A DNA stretch of 64,000 nt from Cucumis sativus (taxonomy: Eukaryota > Streptophyta > Magnoliopsida > Cucurbitales > Cucurbitaceae), in NCBI RefSeq assembly GCF_000004075.3, contig NC_026656.2, positions 10,540,001-10,604,000 of the forward strand, given 5' to 3'. Below are positions 1 to 13,281 of this stretch, piece by piece. Every line of letters begins with the position of its first letter. The stretch's first letter is position 1. A program made the position numbers and the translations under genes. The notes below the pieces were generated by a model. That model searched no databases. It was given only the letters and a program-made list of their open reading frames with translations, and was not told the origin of the DNA.

Positions 1-2999
1 ATTTTTCATCTTTCTTCTTGACATACATCCGATCGTCCATGTTGTTTAAAGCTTGACACAGGTTATATATTAGCAACTTATAGCCGGTCGTTGATATATT
101 CATGCATGCTCATTTTCTCCATGGAGAACCCAATCTCCGTAGGGAATCCCCACCCCAATATCTTCAAGATTGAGAATAAATGAGGGGTGGGGTAGGGATG
201 AGGAAGCTATCACCACCCACCAGCCTGTTCCATGGACATGCCTTGATATATCCGATGTCTTATTGATCACTTCCAAATTTAAACACATAACCATTGCATT
301 TCATGGTTATAAGCAATGTAGCAAAAACATCAGTTCATCTTGCTGTTATTTCAGTCTACAAACTGTCTATATGTTGCACTTCCAAGTCTGTTACATTGAT
401 TATTGTTCCTGGGACTGTTTTTTGTTTGGTCATGAACTTATAGAAACTTAAGTATCTGTTGAAAAGCTACAGCTTTTTGCTTTTCAGGTGGAAAATGTCT
501 GTTTTTCTCCATTAAGTAACGAGGCTGAATCTTTCAAATGAAGATGGAAAAAGGGAATTTGGTGCTCAAAACTCCTGATCCCCAACTCCAGCATCTTGCT
601 TATACATCATACAGTTAGTAGCTATTTCTCCCCAACTTTGCCCCATCCCACAATTTGTTTTTTGTTTTCTGGTGGTTGTAATTTAAATATAAAACAGTAG
701 CTTGATGTATTTAAATCACAACCATGTCAACATCATATGCCAAATCAAATGGATGAAATGAAATATACTTCTTACAGGACATTGTTGCACTATATTAGCT
801 ACTGAAATATCTTGGTAGTTCATGTTAGAGATAATAAATCTATTTACATTCAGCATGTTTATATATTCAATCAGATTTCATTTTGTGAATGAAGAGTAAG
901 GAAATAAAAAATGGTCCAAAGTTTCCTTAAAGTTGGAAGTAATGAATGTGGTGGCTTCACAGATCTGTGCAGCCATAATGGGATGGTTAGGTTATGAAGT
1001 TGCATTCATTGTGGCCTTAAATATCATTTGCCCATGTAGTTGGGTGCTCATAATGTGTTGCCATGTGCAACTTTAATTCATCAAATTTGTTGTCACATTA
1101 CAAATTTGTCTTCAATACCACACTATATCAAAAAGAAAAAAAAATCTATTCCATTTCATGTAGGTTTAGTTAGGAGATCTCTTTTGTTTTTTTTTTGTCA
1201 AAAGCTTATTTGTGGTTTTATTTGTAAAGATTTAGATTGTATTTGGAATACATTTTTAAGTGTTTAGTTTAAACAATTAAAGTATTTGGTAATCACTCAA
1301 ATAGTTGTTGATGTGTAGTTTAAACGATTTTCATCAAAAGAGATTTAATAAAAGAAAGAGTAATTTTTTTACAAATCAATTAAAACGGACCTCTTAATCT
1401 CCATCGGAGTGTGACCATTCAATAAATAATTATACAATTTTAGGAATAATAATTAAGTAAATATTTAAAAAATTTGTAAATATAACTATAAACTTTTATT
1501 GTTGGTAGATTACTATGGTCTATCATAGTATAAGGATTACATTCACAACTATTTCCATTAAATTCTTGCGACAAAATATATCAATTTTTTAAAACAATTA
1601 CAAAATGAAACACTAATGATCTCTATTTATACAGAAAGCAGTCAATCTTGGTCCATCATGGTATATAGATTATATGATATTTTTCAATATTTTATAAACT
1701 TAAAAGTAAGTGTCCATTATTAATACTAATAAATGACATGTTGGGCCAGTTCATATATTGGGCTACATCTCACACTGGGCCCATAAAAAATGGGCTAAAA
1801 TGGGTAACTCAAACATATAGGCATAGAGGCATAGCTATTCAGTGGTCTTGGAAAGGGCAGTAAAGATTTCTGATATTTGACCAAAGGGAACAGAGTTTGG
1901 TTAATGGTTTGTTTGAGTTACAAATCCACATATTATATCCTTTTCTTGAACACTACAAAATTAAAAAACAAAGTTAAGTTTGATTGGATGAATATCCAAA
2001 TTTATTGAATCCCTAATAATGAAAGCCTCAGTTTTTGTAATAGTAATTATTGCACTCAAAATTAAGTAACAATGGCTGGGTTAAGAAGAGTACAACTCTT
2101 TTCTTCAATTTTAATATATCATTTTTCTTTTCATCCCATTTTGATATTTTATTCTTTTTCAATTTAAGTATTTTGCTTTCCCAATTTTTATGTTCATTTT
2201 ATTTTGGTCTCAAATTTATGCTTTCAAGGGTTTTTTTTTTCTTTCTTTTTAAATATATATAAGCAAAATATTTAAACAATTTTGAAAATAAAAAAACTAC
2301 AACCCCACAACAAAAAAATATTTGCTTGCACCATTAATTTATCACTCGCCTAATTTGAGCTTTAATAATCTTTTTTAACATCTTTTATATTTGTTACCCG
2401 AGTTTGAACCAAATAATACTAGATTTATAGATTAAAAAAAATCATTATTTCAAAAATACAAAATAAAAATGGCAGAAAAAGAGAAAAAAGATGATAAAAA
2501 TGAAGTATAAACATGAAATATTTAAAAAAGAATAGTCAAACTTTTTTATTTGGTTACACGAGTTGTAAATATTTATATTTTCTCGATCTACAAGATTACG
2601 ACGTCTGAAGATGTGTGTTGGATGTTCTGACGCTTAATCTTATCGGAAGTTCTTATTTTTTTTTTTAAAAAAAATACCTTCCATTATTAAATGGAATGCA
2701 TTATATATCCATAAAGAGCCTTACCAAAAAAATTAAATCAATATTACTTTTAAAAAAATTCATTTAAAGTTTAAAATTGCAAAACTGTCTTAGAAGACCA
2801 TTTTATATGAACCAAAATGCAGATTCATCACAAAATCATAAAATAAAGAACAAACAATACAAAGTTAAATGAAAAAAAAAATGTACCACCTGGTTTGCCA
2901 TGACCTGTGATCCCTACAACATTCGTAACGATAGCATGCGGTGTCCTCTTTCCATTCTTTTCAGATTATTTTCAGATTTGTGAATAAAGAGAGATCAAA
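1..2999. other. Non-coding AT-rich segment, no gene recognised
   Basis: No ORF here has recognisable domains. A possible 3' splice acceptor (pyrimidine-rich, ending in cag near 488) precedes a short open stretch that soon meets a stop. This could be the 3' end of a plus-strand gene lying to the left, but that is only a guess. A GC-richer patch around 130-230 is the only compositional deviation. Around 1480-1560 there is a decayed repeat of the 'ctatcatag' foldback type seen elsewhere in the window. Confidence 0.5.
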
Positions 3000-3169
3000 A
3001 CAAAAAAAACAAGGATAAAAAGGAAAAGGAGAAGGAAGAAGAGAATAGAAAAAGAAGAGAAAAGAAGAAGGAGAAGCAAGAAGAGAAGAAAAGAAGAGAA
3101 GAAGAAGGGAGAGAGACGTTTGAGGAAAACATAGAAGAAAAGAAAGAAGAAAAGAAAGAAGAGAAAATA
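3000..3169 (+). repeat. Long polypurine tract
   Basis: About 170 bp is nearly all A and G on the plus strand, built from aag/gaag/gagaag-type units, with only a few pyrimidine interruptions. A matching pyrimidine-rich tract lies about 330 bp further on (about 3497-3645). The pair could form an imperfect long-range hairpin, or each could adopt triplex (H-DNA) structures. No coding potential is seen. Confidence 0.8.
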
Positions 3170-4497
3170 TTGGATGGAATTAGAATTTTAAAGGATAATT
3201 TCCCACGGTGCTAAAATTTGAGTCGGGAGTTATATCCAACCAGTGTCGATGCTTTAATAAAGCGTCGAAAGTTCTCCACTATCATTTGATGCATTAAGTA
3301 ATGAGTTGAGAGTTTTCTCACATTTGCCCTCTTCAAATGGGTGCGTCGGAGATGCATCTCCAACGTGATCTCTCCCAACTTTGTAAATCAATGTAGAGAT
3401 CAAATCCATATTTTTACACCATATATTAAATATTGAAGATTTAAATGTCGGTTGAGTTTTAAATATGAAAATTTGGATGAATATAACAAAACTTCCAATT
3501 TCTTCTATTTTTTTAAATATTCCATTTTTGTAAAATATTTCAATTTTGCCCTTCTTTTCATTTTCTTCCTTCTATTGTTTTTCTTTTTCTTTTCTTGTCC
3601 TTTTCTCTATTTTGCAATTTTTCTTTTATTTTTTTTCAAACTGTTATTTGTTTGTTCAAGATCATTTACCAAATATAAAAGATTTTGAAAACAAAATTGT
3701 TGGAATTTGAATAGTTAAATCTAAATGCGTATACAACTTTTTTAAAAAACATAGTGTATCAAATTAACTATCATGTATCAAATATAAATGATCGTGTATA
3801 AAAAAAATAGCCAAATCAAAACGATTGTATACCAAAAATATTTTTGAAAAATTTGAAAACGATCATGTTCTAACAAATAGCTAAATCTAAACGATTGTGT
3901 AGCAAAGAAATCTTGAAGAAAAAAGATCTTGGTACAAGATCGTGTATCAAATATATTATGTGCAAGAACGGCAAATTAATCACTTGTCGATAAGGACATT
4001 TTTGGTATTTTTTACCGTGGATTTGTGTCCTTTTTTTTTGTTTTCCTGCTGTGTATATTTTTTAGAAAACTCTTTTTAAATATATAAAATAATTAATGTA
4101 TCAATTTTATATATGACAACACAAATTAAGTAAGGTAAGAGTTTGAATTGAATTTTGTATTATTTCATTGATTAATTAATATTTGATCACTTATTTCTCA
4201 AAAAAAAAAAAAAAAAAAAAGAATCTATCACTTTACGTTGATCAAAGTAAGTTTAATTGAAAAAATGGTACAAAATGAGATATATTAACTGTAAATAATA
4301 TATTTATATAATTAAAAAAATAGTAATAATGAATTGTTATGAATTAATTAGATGATATGAAACAAAAAACTAACCTTGAGGAATGAGGATTGTCTCACTC
4401 TCACCAAAATAATTGTTCAACCCAAAATTCCTCAAAATATGTTTAAAACTTATCACACTTCCAAATCAAACTTCCGATTGCCGTACACTATTTTGTG
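3170..4497. other. Non-coding segment with pyrimidine tract and degenerate repeats
   Basis: Contents are a C/T-rich stretch (about 3497-3645), several imperfect repeats of the form 'aacgattgtgta' / 'gatcgtgtatcaaa' (about 3770-3955), and a run of 21 A at 4200-4220. The 'gatcgtgtatc' motif recurs near 59880 and 60075. No gene is recognised. Confidence 0.55.
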
Positions 4498-4505
4498 TAT
4501 AAATA
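4498..4505 (+). promoter_or_regulatory. Candidate TATA box for the AHL gene
   Basis: TATAAATA lies about 150 bp upstream of the inferred CTG start, so transcription would begin near 4530. The leader is pyrimidine-rich (ctctctccctccctc) and I see no ATG between there and the CTG at 4645. Confidence 0.5.
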
Positions 4506-4644
4506 ACCTCATTTTTTCTTTCCCAATTAATACTTTTTTCATTATTAATTACAATTATTTTCTCTCTCCCTCCCTCAATTTTTGTGAAAAATTAATCCTC
4601 CATTTATTTGTACAATTAGGCTCCCTTTCTCAATTTTCGCTAAT

Positions 4645-5421
4645 CTGGCTAATTCTAATCCGTGGTGGGTCAGTCCGGTGGGGTTTCCGACCACCGCCCC
4701 GATATCAACCACCGTCGACGGCAGTGGAAGAGATAAAGATGAGGAAGAAGATGAGGCAAAGGGTGGGGGTGTGGAGGTCGGAAACCGCAGATCGAGAGGG
4801 CGGCCACCGGGATCAAAAAACAAACGAAAATCTCCAATCATCGTCACCCGCGACAGCCCTCACACGCTTAGCACCCACGTGATAGAGATCGTGGGAGGAG
4901 CCGACGTCGCGGACAGCATAAACCAATTCTGCTGCCGACGGCAACGTGGAGTTTGTGTTCTCAGTGGCAGCGGTACGGTTGTGGACGTAACAGTCAGGCA
5001 ATCGGCGGGTTCCGGCGCAGTGATCCAACTTCGTGGCCGGTTCGAGATTTTGTCTGTGAGTGGGTCTTTTCTTCCCGGTCGAGACCCTCCCTGTTCAACC
5101 GGGCTGACCGTATACTTGGCTGGCGGCCAGGGGCAGGTGATTGGAGGGACGGTAGTGGGTCCACTATTGGCCGGTGGGCCTGTAATATTGATTGCTGCTA
5201 CCTTTGCTAATGCAACTTATGAGAGACTTCCCTTACAACACCATCATAATTATGAAGAAAGAGAGGTTTCTCCCGCCACCACGAGTGCCGGAGAACTGGA
5301 GGAGCCCCTGCCTTATCCTCGGATCGAAACTTCAATTTACGACTTGATTCCACCGAATAATAATAATAATCATGCACTCGATGGCTATGCTTGGACTCAT
5401 GACAGACCATCTCTTGTTTAA
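4645..5421 (+). CDS. AT-hook motif nuclear-localized (AHL) protein, AHL20/AHL15-like, apparent CTG start
   Basis: AHL proteins bind AT-rich DNA in the nucleus and restrain growth, hypocotyl elongation and phase change by forming PPC-domain trimers. From the CTG the protein is 258 residues and intronless, as is usual for clade A AHLs. It has an acidic stretch, one AT-hook ([14 protein letters not shown], with two prolines of the usual [14 protein letters not shown] replaced), then a full PPC/DUF296 domain. That domain includes [41 protein letters not shown] and [14 protein letters not shown]. The tail ends in [11 protein letters not shown], resembling the AHL20 end. The N-terminus reads (CTG)ANSNPWWV, matching the MANPWWV start of AHL15/19/20, but the codon where Met belongs is CTG, in good context (A at -3, G at +4). 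There is no in-frame ATG from the upstream stop at 4585 to the AT-hook. The first ATG downstream (4739) is out of frame. Family is near certain; the start mechanism is open. Confidence 0.9.
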   Translation: MANSNPWWVSPVGFPTTAPISTTVDGSGRDKDEEEDEAKGGGVEVGNRRSRGRPPGSKNKRKSPIIVTRDSPHTLSTHVIEIVGGADVADSINQFCCRRQRGVCVLSGSGTVVDVTVRQSAGSGAVIQLRGRFEILSVSGSFLPGRDPPCSTGLTVYLAGGQGQVIGGTVVGPLLAGGPVILIAATFANATYERLPLQHHHNYEEREVSPATTSAGELEEPLPYPRIETSIYDLIPPNNNNNHALDGYAWTHDRPSLV

Positions 5422-8400
5422 TTTCACTCTACTGTATTTTGAAATTTCTCTTATGAATTTTCATGCTCTTTTTTTTTTCTTTATTTTTTTTTTAAATTTT
5501 ACAAAATGTTTAGTTCTATTATCTCTATTTCAATACATTCATATCATTAATACATCTTGTATGAGTTCCACGTTGACATAATAAAGTAAATAGATATTAT
5601 ATTATATTATATGATAAAAAATTCATGTAAAAATGTGAAAAGAAGACAACTAATGAGAATATTAAAATAGGAAATAGTTTGACTAACTATTTTTTTCAAC
5701 AAAGAGTTATTTATTTCTTTTCAAATTAATAATCCAGGAATGAAAAATTTGGATTGAGAATTTTTTGGATGAGTTAGATGAGGGAATTGGGGGTATGAGA
5801 AAGATGAAGTGTTTAGATGGGGGAGAGGTAGGCACCTGTTAGTTGTTCCACACATTAGAAGATAGTGAGTATGAATATAAGATCTGTTTACGGAACCTTC
5901 AAAAAAGTCAATAGTCAATAGAGTGGTAAGTTAAGTCTCTCCTCCCACATGCCCCCACTACCGCTGTTGTGTATCTACACCGCTCTGTATTTCAATTTTA
6001 AAACTTCATTTTTATAACTAGTTACCTTTCCCCCTTCTTTTCCATTCTAACCACTAATCCTCACTCTTCCTTATAATTTATAATTTGTCTCCATCTAACC
6101 ACTACATGTTTAAGGTGAGTACTATGTTAATTATACTTATGACCTCATTCATATTAAACTCAAATTGTATTTAACACCGTCTCAGGTTCAATCACATAAC
6201 TAATGATATTGTCCGTGAATAATATAATATTTTAATTATATTTTCTTTTTGTACAATTAACATCCTTATGTTAAAGTATAGATATATTATCAATGCCTTT
6301 TTTTGGTATTCTATTATGAAATATTGATATGACTAAGTATTATCAGTGATGAGCTGGATAGGAGAATTAGATTATCAAAGAATAGGGTAGTGGAACCAAA
6401 AAGTCTCAAACTCATTAGACAACAAGTATTATTTTGAATATATAAAATATGAACAATAAACTTCCTTGGTTACGTTTATGACCTAACTTTTACATACAAT
6501 CACGGTGTATTTAGAGTTCAAGAAAATTTATTGAATATTATTTGATGAGAAATTTTGGACCAATCACATATTGTCACGTCATTTCTCAAATTAATGACAA
6601 AATTCTAAATGTTTAAATTTAGAACTAATTAAAAGTTGATAAGAGTTCCAAATTAAATTGAAGACATAAATTTGACAAATTCTGATGACATGACATGTTC
6701 TCATTGGATCAAATTTACTATTTTGGTCAAATTAAATATTATTATTTGGGCTAAAGTTTAATGGAGCAAACAAAAAAAAAAGGCTTAAATTAGCCAAAAT
6801 GCTAAATAATACCCAAATACATATAGTTAGGCCTAACGGGCCAGATTCATGGATGAACGAAGCCTAAGCTCACAAGTCCCACTTGAGAACTCTATAAATA
6901 AATGAGTTCTATTTTATTCGTGGGGTTAAAAAAATTTCCCTACTGAAAACTTAATCACTCGTTTAAAGCTCAAGTTCTTTTGAGATAAAAATATTCATTT
7001 AAAGCTCAAATTTATTCGCACAATATCTACAAATTTCTTTAATTTTTCCTTTTACAATTTTAACAAAATCTGAAAGTTCTCTATATTCTGTAAATATTTT
7101 ATTATTTTTAATAAATTTTCTTCATAAATATTTCAAGCTAAAAATTTATTATAATTTTAAAATTAAAACAGGTATAAAATGACATGTTATAGACTATAAT
7201 AAGATTTTTCTAAATAATAAAAAAACAACCTATTTACAATTCACATAAAAAAACTACCAATTGTGTTTGATTTTTTATTTTTGTGAAAAATATTTTGTCC
7301 ATTTTGTTATTTTTTATAATTTTTTAAATAAAAAAATGTAAATTAATAAAAACATGTTTATCTATAAGTTACATTAAATTTTATAGTTGAAATGATTCTT
7401 ACTACAATTATTCTTGCTATTTATTACTCTCACACACAATTTGAATCTTATATTATTTTAGTGTAAAACATTGAAAATATGTAGAAAAAAAAAATTTATA
7501 AATAGAAAATGACAAACTATTTACCAAAATAAATAAATAAAAAATATCGATAAACTTGTATCCACCTTTATCAATAATAGATATGTATCAATTTCTATTC
7601 CTAATAGTATTGTGATATTATTTATATCAATTTCTATCATCGATACGCTTTTATTAGATTCATATCATTGATAGATTATTATCAGCTTTTATAATAATAG
7701 ATTTGTATTTGTTTTATTCGCGACAGAAAGTCGATACATTAAAAATCACATTAAGGAAAAGCAGAAAAGTGTGAACATTAAAATAGTTAGCATTTTTCTG
7801 TATATAAAAAGGCACAAAAAAATGATTACTTTCATACACTATTTTATTTTTAAATTTATGCTTTCTAGTTAAAACCACTGTATTAGGTTTTTGTGTAATT
7901 AGCAAAACTGAGAATAGGTTTATTCCACACATTCACCTATTTCCACCTTTTTGGCTCTCTCAACTTTCTTTTGTTGTCATTCTCTCCAAATATATCATTA
8001 CATTACAAACAAACTTGCCTAAGTAACATATATATTATATATACTTCTTAAACTTGTCTAAGTGATTCTTCATTTTTTTTAATGAAACAATTCACTACTC
8101 AACAAGTAAAATAACACAAATGTTTGAGAAATAACTGAGAATAGTTGTCCCATTAGGTCAATTAAACACAACAAAACCACTCCAACAAATTCCGATTGAC
8201 AAGATCAATATATATATACAATCATATTCTACCAATAAAGGATGGGGGAGAGAATCACTATATATGTTTTCTTTACCAAGAAAATAAATAAATAACTAAA
8301 GATGTATTTGATATTTTTTTTTCATTTAAATTTAGCATATAATTATATTTCTTTTAATTTAATTTAATCTTTGATCATATATACCTTATGTTTTTTTAGA

Positions 8401-8904
8401 AGGAAAAGCAAAATCAACCTTGTGTCATATTTCAAAATGCCTATTCATTCTATTCTAATTATTACACAAAAAAGAAAGTCTCTATTAAGTACTACTTAGG
8501 GTTTTCCCATCATGCATGCAAACAAAGCATAATTAATCAATGTATTACAAAGGAAATGACATTGATTAAATTAAAAGGGGGTGTCTCTTCTTATCCCTAG
8601 TTGCAGCCCTCCATAATTATATTAGTTACTATTGAAACAATTTCACATCTTTTCTTGATCAAGTTGTTTTGAAGTGCCTTCAAACTACACTACAAAAGAT
8701 CATCATCATTAATAATGAAACTAAAAACTATTGGCTTTGTGAATGTACTGGTCTGATAAAAAAATGTATCAATCATTTAAACACCGTCTGTTTCTATACC
8801 CCAATATTATATTATGCTTTCTATAGGTCATTTGATGTGTATATATCACATTCACAAGTCACAATCAAGAGTGTAGAAATATTGATATAATTAAATCTAC
8901 AAAA

Positions 8905-9375
8905 AATTATCTTTTCGATCCTTAAGTTTGGAAGAATATGTACGTTTGATTCTTGAGTTTAAAAATATATCTTATTAATTCCTAGCTTTATAACTTATAA
9001 GAACATACCTACTTGATCATCGAATTTTCAAAACGCAGTTTCCAAGTTTTCTAAAATAGGTTTAAAAAATGCTCAAATAACTTTAAACTTTTATTTTAAA
9101 TAATTATATAACATTTTAAATTAGAAGAAGAATTTCTAAAAATCACATCGTGACATTTAAAACCATTTTTCTTCTAATTTTAAATATAATAATATAATTA
9201 TTTTTTAAAAATCAAACAAAAAATACTTGAGGGATCTTTTAAACACATTTTAAAGAAGTTGGAGATAAAATGTGCACATTTTGAAAATTTAGAAACCAAA
9301 TGGATTTATTGTTAAAAACATATTAGGTAGACTAAAAATGACACATATTGAGACTAAAGAGGTAAAAACTTTTGC
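8905..9375. repeat. Imperfect foldback (MITE-like) element
   Basis: Two inverted arms face each other around about 9145. The core arms are at about 9097-9135 (aaataattatata...ttaaattagaagaa) and about 9165-9204. Weaker inverted similarity continues outward to near 9030 and 9275, and possibly to the listed ends ('gatccttaagtttgg' versus 'gagactaaagagg'). No coding capacity. Outer limits are approximate. Confidence 0.55.
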
Positions 9376-10568
9376 ATATAATGTATGTAGTGAGTTAAAA
9401 GTTGATTAGATAATAGGTGATCTAACACCCAAAACTGTTTTAAGTTAATTGGATTGAGAAAAAAAGTATTAATGTTGAATTTCAGATGCAATGGATTAAT
9501 AGGTTAAATACCTAAAAGAGCCTCAATGAAAAGTTATGGGGATTTTGTCTTACTGAAAAAAGAAAGAGTTTCTTGTCCCCCTTCATTATCAAAATTATAG
9601 ACAAATAGAAGCTCAAGTTGAAAGTCATGTTATGGAGTGGAGCCACATATTCGAGGTGTCTTTGTGACAACAGAATGGACAAAACAACCCTTAATTTCTG
9701 ATACAAAAGAGGAAAAACGACACAAGCAAGAGATGAAAGGTCTTGCATACTTTTAGGCCAAATTGATAGATAAATTGACTTCCATCTCCATAAAAGAAAA
9801 TAATTAATTGAGATTTCCAACACTCTCTAACTAATCCATAAAATTGATTCTAAAATTGAGAGAAGTTCATAATATCCATTGTTTTATGTTACTAGCTGCA
9901 CAAAATGGTACTACTATATCCCTCCAAACTTAAAAAATTCATTTTTATTAAATCATTCATCAATATCAAACCTTAAATCTTTCTTAATATAACTTAGCTG
10001 AGTCATAATTGATTTTATTTTTCTTAAAGATTGAAGATTCGAGCCCTTATCGTTATAGTTGTTATACTAAAAGAAAATATATTCTTATTTCATATCAAAC
10101 ATAATCTATCAACTATCGTTTTAAAGGTTAATTATTTAATTTTCAACCAACCAAAATCTCTTGATTATAAAGGAAATGAGAGAAGAAGAATGACATTTAG
10201 CACGTGTATTTAGCTAAATTAAAAAAAATACATTCAACTTCGTGTTTTGTAATTTTTTTTTTTTTAAAAAAAGTCACCATATCCTCCTAACAAAATTTTA
10301 TTGCAATAGGTGTTTTTAAAACCTTGACCAAAGTGAATATTAATTAATAATTATAAGCCAAGTTCTAGGGTATCTTTTATAGTTTTAGTCTACATATACT
10401 TAACACAAGTAAAGTTCTAATTTTATGATTATTATTCTTGTTTGACAACATAAATGGAAAAAAAGGGCCCTCAATAAGATTGATGGAGAAGCCATTATAT
10501 GAATTATATTATTCGTTTGTTTAATCAATCTACATAAACCCACAGTTTAAGTACTAGTTGCATTTGGA

Positions 10569-10601
10569 TTCTTCTTCTTCTTCTTCTTCTTCTTCTTCTT
10601 C
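10569..10601 (+). repeat. (TTC)11 microsatellite
   Basis: Perfect trinucleotide run, followed by a further imperfect ctctcttctt tail. Confidence 0.95.
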
Positions 10602-11030
10602 TCTCTTCTTCCTATTTCCCTATTTGGTGTATGAAAAAAGCCATTAATTTTCACTTTGAATGATGAATTAAGTTGGGAAAGAAAAAGAATCCAACCAAAT
10701 CCGCCCATTGCCCATTTTTGTTGTTGAAAGCACCACTCACAATTTTTAACTCTTTGAATTAATTAATTCATTCAAGTGGGGAATTAGAAAGGAGCTTTTG
10801 TCCATTGATGGGACACCATATGGAACTAACAACGCCAACTTGAGGAAGAAGATAAAGAAAGAACTATGGAAGATTGAGTTAATTAAAAGTAAACCCTAGA
10901 ATGTGGTTTGATGTCCCAACTCCAAGTGCAATGTATATCAAAATTTCTCTTTAATCATTAACCCTAAAAACTATTCCCAAAATACCATTCTAATCTATGA
11001 TTAGGTGTATTGTTTATTTGAATTAACAAT

Positions 11031-11048
11031 CTCTCTCTCTCTCTCTCT
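11031..11048 (+). repeat. (CT)9 microsatellite
   Basis: Perfect dinucleotide run in non-coding DNA. Confidence 0.95.
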
Positions 11049-11549
11049 GCATACTTTTACAACACAAGTTGTTATTTAAGAGAGTTGAGTTAAAATTAAT
11101 TCTTTAAGTTATTATTACTTTTTAATACATATTTTCCGACTATCTAATAATTGTGTGTTGATTATCTATCCTATGATATTAAATATTTTGAAAAGTATAA
11201 ATGGATCAATTTCGTAGAAAATGGCATACAATTCAATAGGATTATATATATAAATTTACTTTAATAATAATCATATGTTATCTTTTTTATTAATTTGTTT
11301 AATTAATTGAAATAAAAGGATGAAAAAGTTGAAATGTGTAATTGAAAAATGAATCAGAATATGGAGGAATTTAAGAAAAAGAGAAAGAAGAAGGAGAATG
11401 GAGGTGGGAAAATCAACTTAAAATTTGCCGACATAGAAACCGACACGTGTCTTGGAAATGGTATCCCTACTACTTTGTCGTTTCTTAGTTACTCCGTCAA
11501 ACACGTCTTCTTCATCTTCTTTTATATTAAGAAAGAAGATACAATAATT

Positions 11550-11555
11550 AAAAAA
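11550..11555 (-). terminator. RNA polymerase III terminator of tRNA-Gly
   Basis: Six A on the plus strand give T6 on the minus strand, four bases past the tRNA 3' end. This is the usual Pol III stop signal. Confidence 0.8.
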
Positions 11556-11559
11556 GGTT

Positions 11560-11630
11560 TGCACCAGCCGGGAATCGAACCCGGGTCTGTACCGTGGCAG
11601 GGTACTATTCTACCACTAGACCACTGGTGC
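11560..11630 (-). tRNA. tRNA-Gly (anticodon GCC)
   Basis: The 71-nt nuclear tRNA starts GCACCAG at 11630 and ends CTGGTGC plus discriminator A (complement of T at 11560). The acceptor stem is seven perfect pairs. The D-loop contains the A box (TGGTCTAGTGGT), the anticodon loop carries GCC, and the T-arm is GGGTTCGATTCCC (B box). There is no intron, and a T6 terminator follows. It looks fully functional. Confidence 0.97.
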
Positions 11631-13205
11631 TTCTTATTACACAAATCAAATATATTTGTATAATAAAATAAAAGAAACGAGCGCTCAAACTCGTGCAAAG
11701 TTTGTTAATATCTCTTTGTCTAAAGTACCTCATTAATTGGTATAAAAATGGTTTTGCTTCCTTTTATTAATCGAATATCTCAAAATTTATATACAAAGGA
11801 GAGAAAATAAAAAACGAAATACCCTAATAGTTTTGTTGAAGCAATGATTTCTTTTTTTCTTTTAACGTACAATTGAATATTTGTGTAACTTAGGGGACGA
11901 TTAATAAACCAAAATCAACTTTGAATGGTGTATTAATTTTTCATACAACAAATGTAATGTGATTTATGAAATCAATTTATTACCACTTTGGATAGTTTGG
12001 TATTGGTAGAATCAATTATATTAGTAAAAGAATTTGTATCCATCTATTTTTCTCCCAAACTTAATTTAATTGTTAGATTAATTTTTTAAAATTGATTTTG
12101 GTTAGCGAAGGTTTCGTGTCATTTTGAGAGATAGGCCAAATGTGGTATTATTTTAAATTTAAAAAATCTTCGATTTGAATTTTTAGACATTTGAAGAATA
12201 AGCAACTCATTATAAATAATCTCTCGCTCTTTATCAACTCCGTGAGAGGACAAAACACAAACTAAAAAACCACACAAAAAATCTCTTCACAATCTCGAAG
12301 TCCCCCTTTCTTCAACCAAACCTCTCGCCTCCGTAGCACTATTTATAAGCCTTCACTTCTTAGAAACGACTATGAGATCTACAACATCAATTTTGTATTC
12401 TCTTCTTAGCAACTTCGTAAATCTCCATCTTTCTCACAAAAACTCTCTACAATGCCAAAAATCTAGAATATAGAAAAAACTCTACTTTAATTGGAGATGT
12501 CTCGTAGAACTTTAGTCTTAATGATCTACACTTTAAATAACAAGTGAGTTTATTAGGGGTTTGCTTTTTTTTTTTTTTTTTTTTATCTTCTTCTTATTTT
12601 ATTTATTTTTCTTCAAACATCCATAACAAAAATGAAACTTAAAAAGTACTAAAATGATTAAACATTTTCTTATGGTTTTTGTTGTTATGTCTCTACTTTT
12701 CTTTCTTTTATAATCATTTCTTTATTAACTTGAGAGCTTCCCTTTTATATATTTATTTATTTATATACATAGCTGCGCATCTATTGTTTATTGTTATTAT
12801 TGTCTTTCCTTCGTTAATTAATTATTCTTAAACTTTATTCTTTATATAATTTTATCATTAGCAACTTTATTTAATTCTTTTTTTCCTTATTTTCATAACA
12901 TCGATTATTGTTTCCGGAGTTTTTCTCATCTTTTTATGCGTTATTTAATACTATATATATATTTTTTATCCATTTATTATGTTATTATTAATACTGTTTA
13001 AATTGGTTAACATTTTAAATTATTTTTTTATAAAAGAACACTGATGAAACCTAAAAAATCACCTAGAAATTTTGAGAGTTCGATTTTCTAGAATCTTTAG
13101 GACTAGAAGTTGATTCTCGAGTTGTTTGAGATCGATCACCAATAATTTTTCTCTAAATTGTTAATTTGTTTTCTTATGTTTATTGATCTATCTTTATACT
13201 TCTAT

Positions 13206-13281
13206 CAATATTGAATCTTTATATAATATTTTAGTTTGATTTTCAATATTGATTCTTTATATAATATTTTAGTTTGATTTT
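13206..13281 (+). repeat. 38-bp unit tandemly duplicated
   Basis: Two adjacent copies of a unit beginning caatattgaatctttatata, with a single base difference between them. The second copy starts at 13244. Confidence 0.85.

Larger units (their letters stand above)
5422..11549. other. Long AT-rich intergenic region
   Basis: No gene is recognised in about 6 kb. It holds a foldback element and two microsatellites (listed separately), and a stretch with repeated 'tatcaatttctatc' / 'cattgatagatt' words at about 7540-7710, which belongs to a foldback-type repeat family also seen near 54600 and 63500. A short TATA-containing, GC-richer patch at about 6820-6930 might be an old LTR, but no partner was found. 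Confidence 0.5.

Noticed and set aside
4376..4882. 168-codon open frame overlapping the AHL gene
   Set aside because: Shadow of the AHL reading frame and its leader. It has no similarity to any family I know and does not contain the AT-hook frame.
11349..11663. 104-codon plus-strand open frame
   Set aside because: It runs straight through the tRNA-Gly gene on the opposite strand and has no domain.
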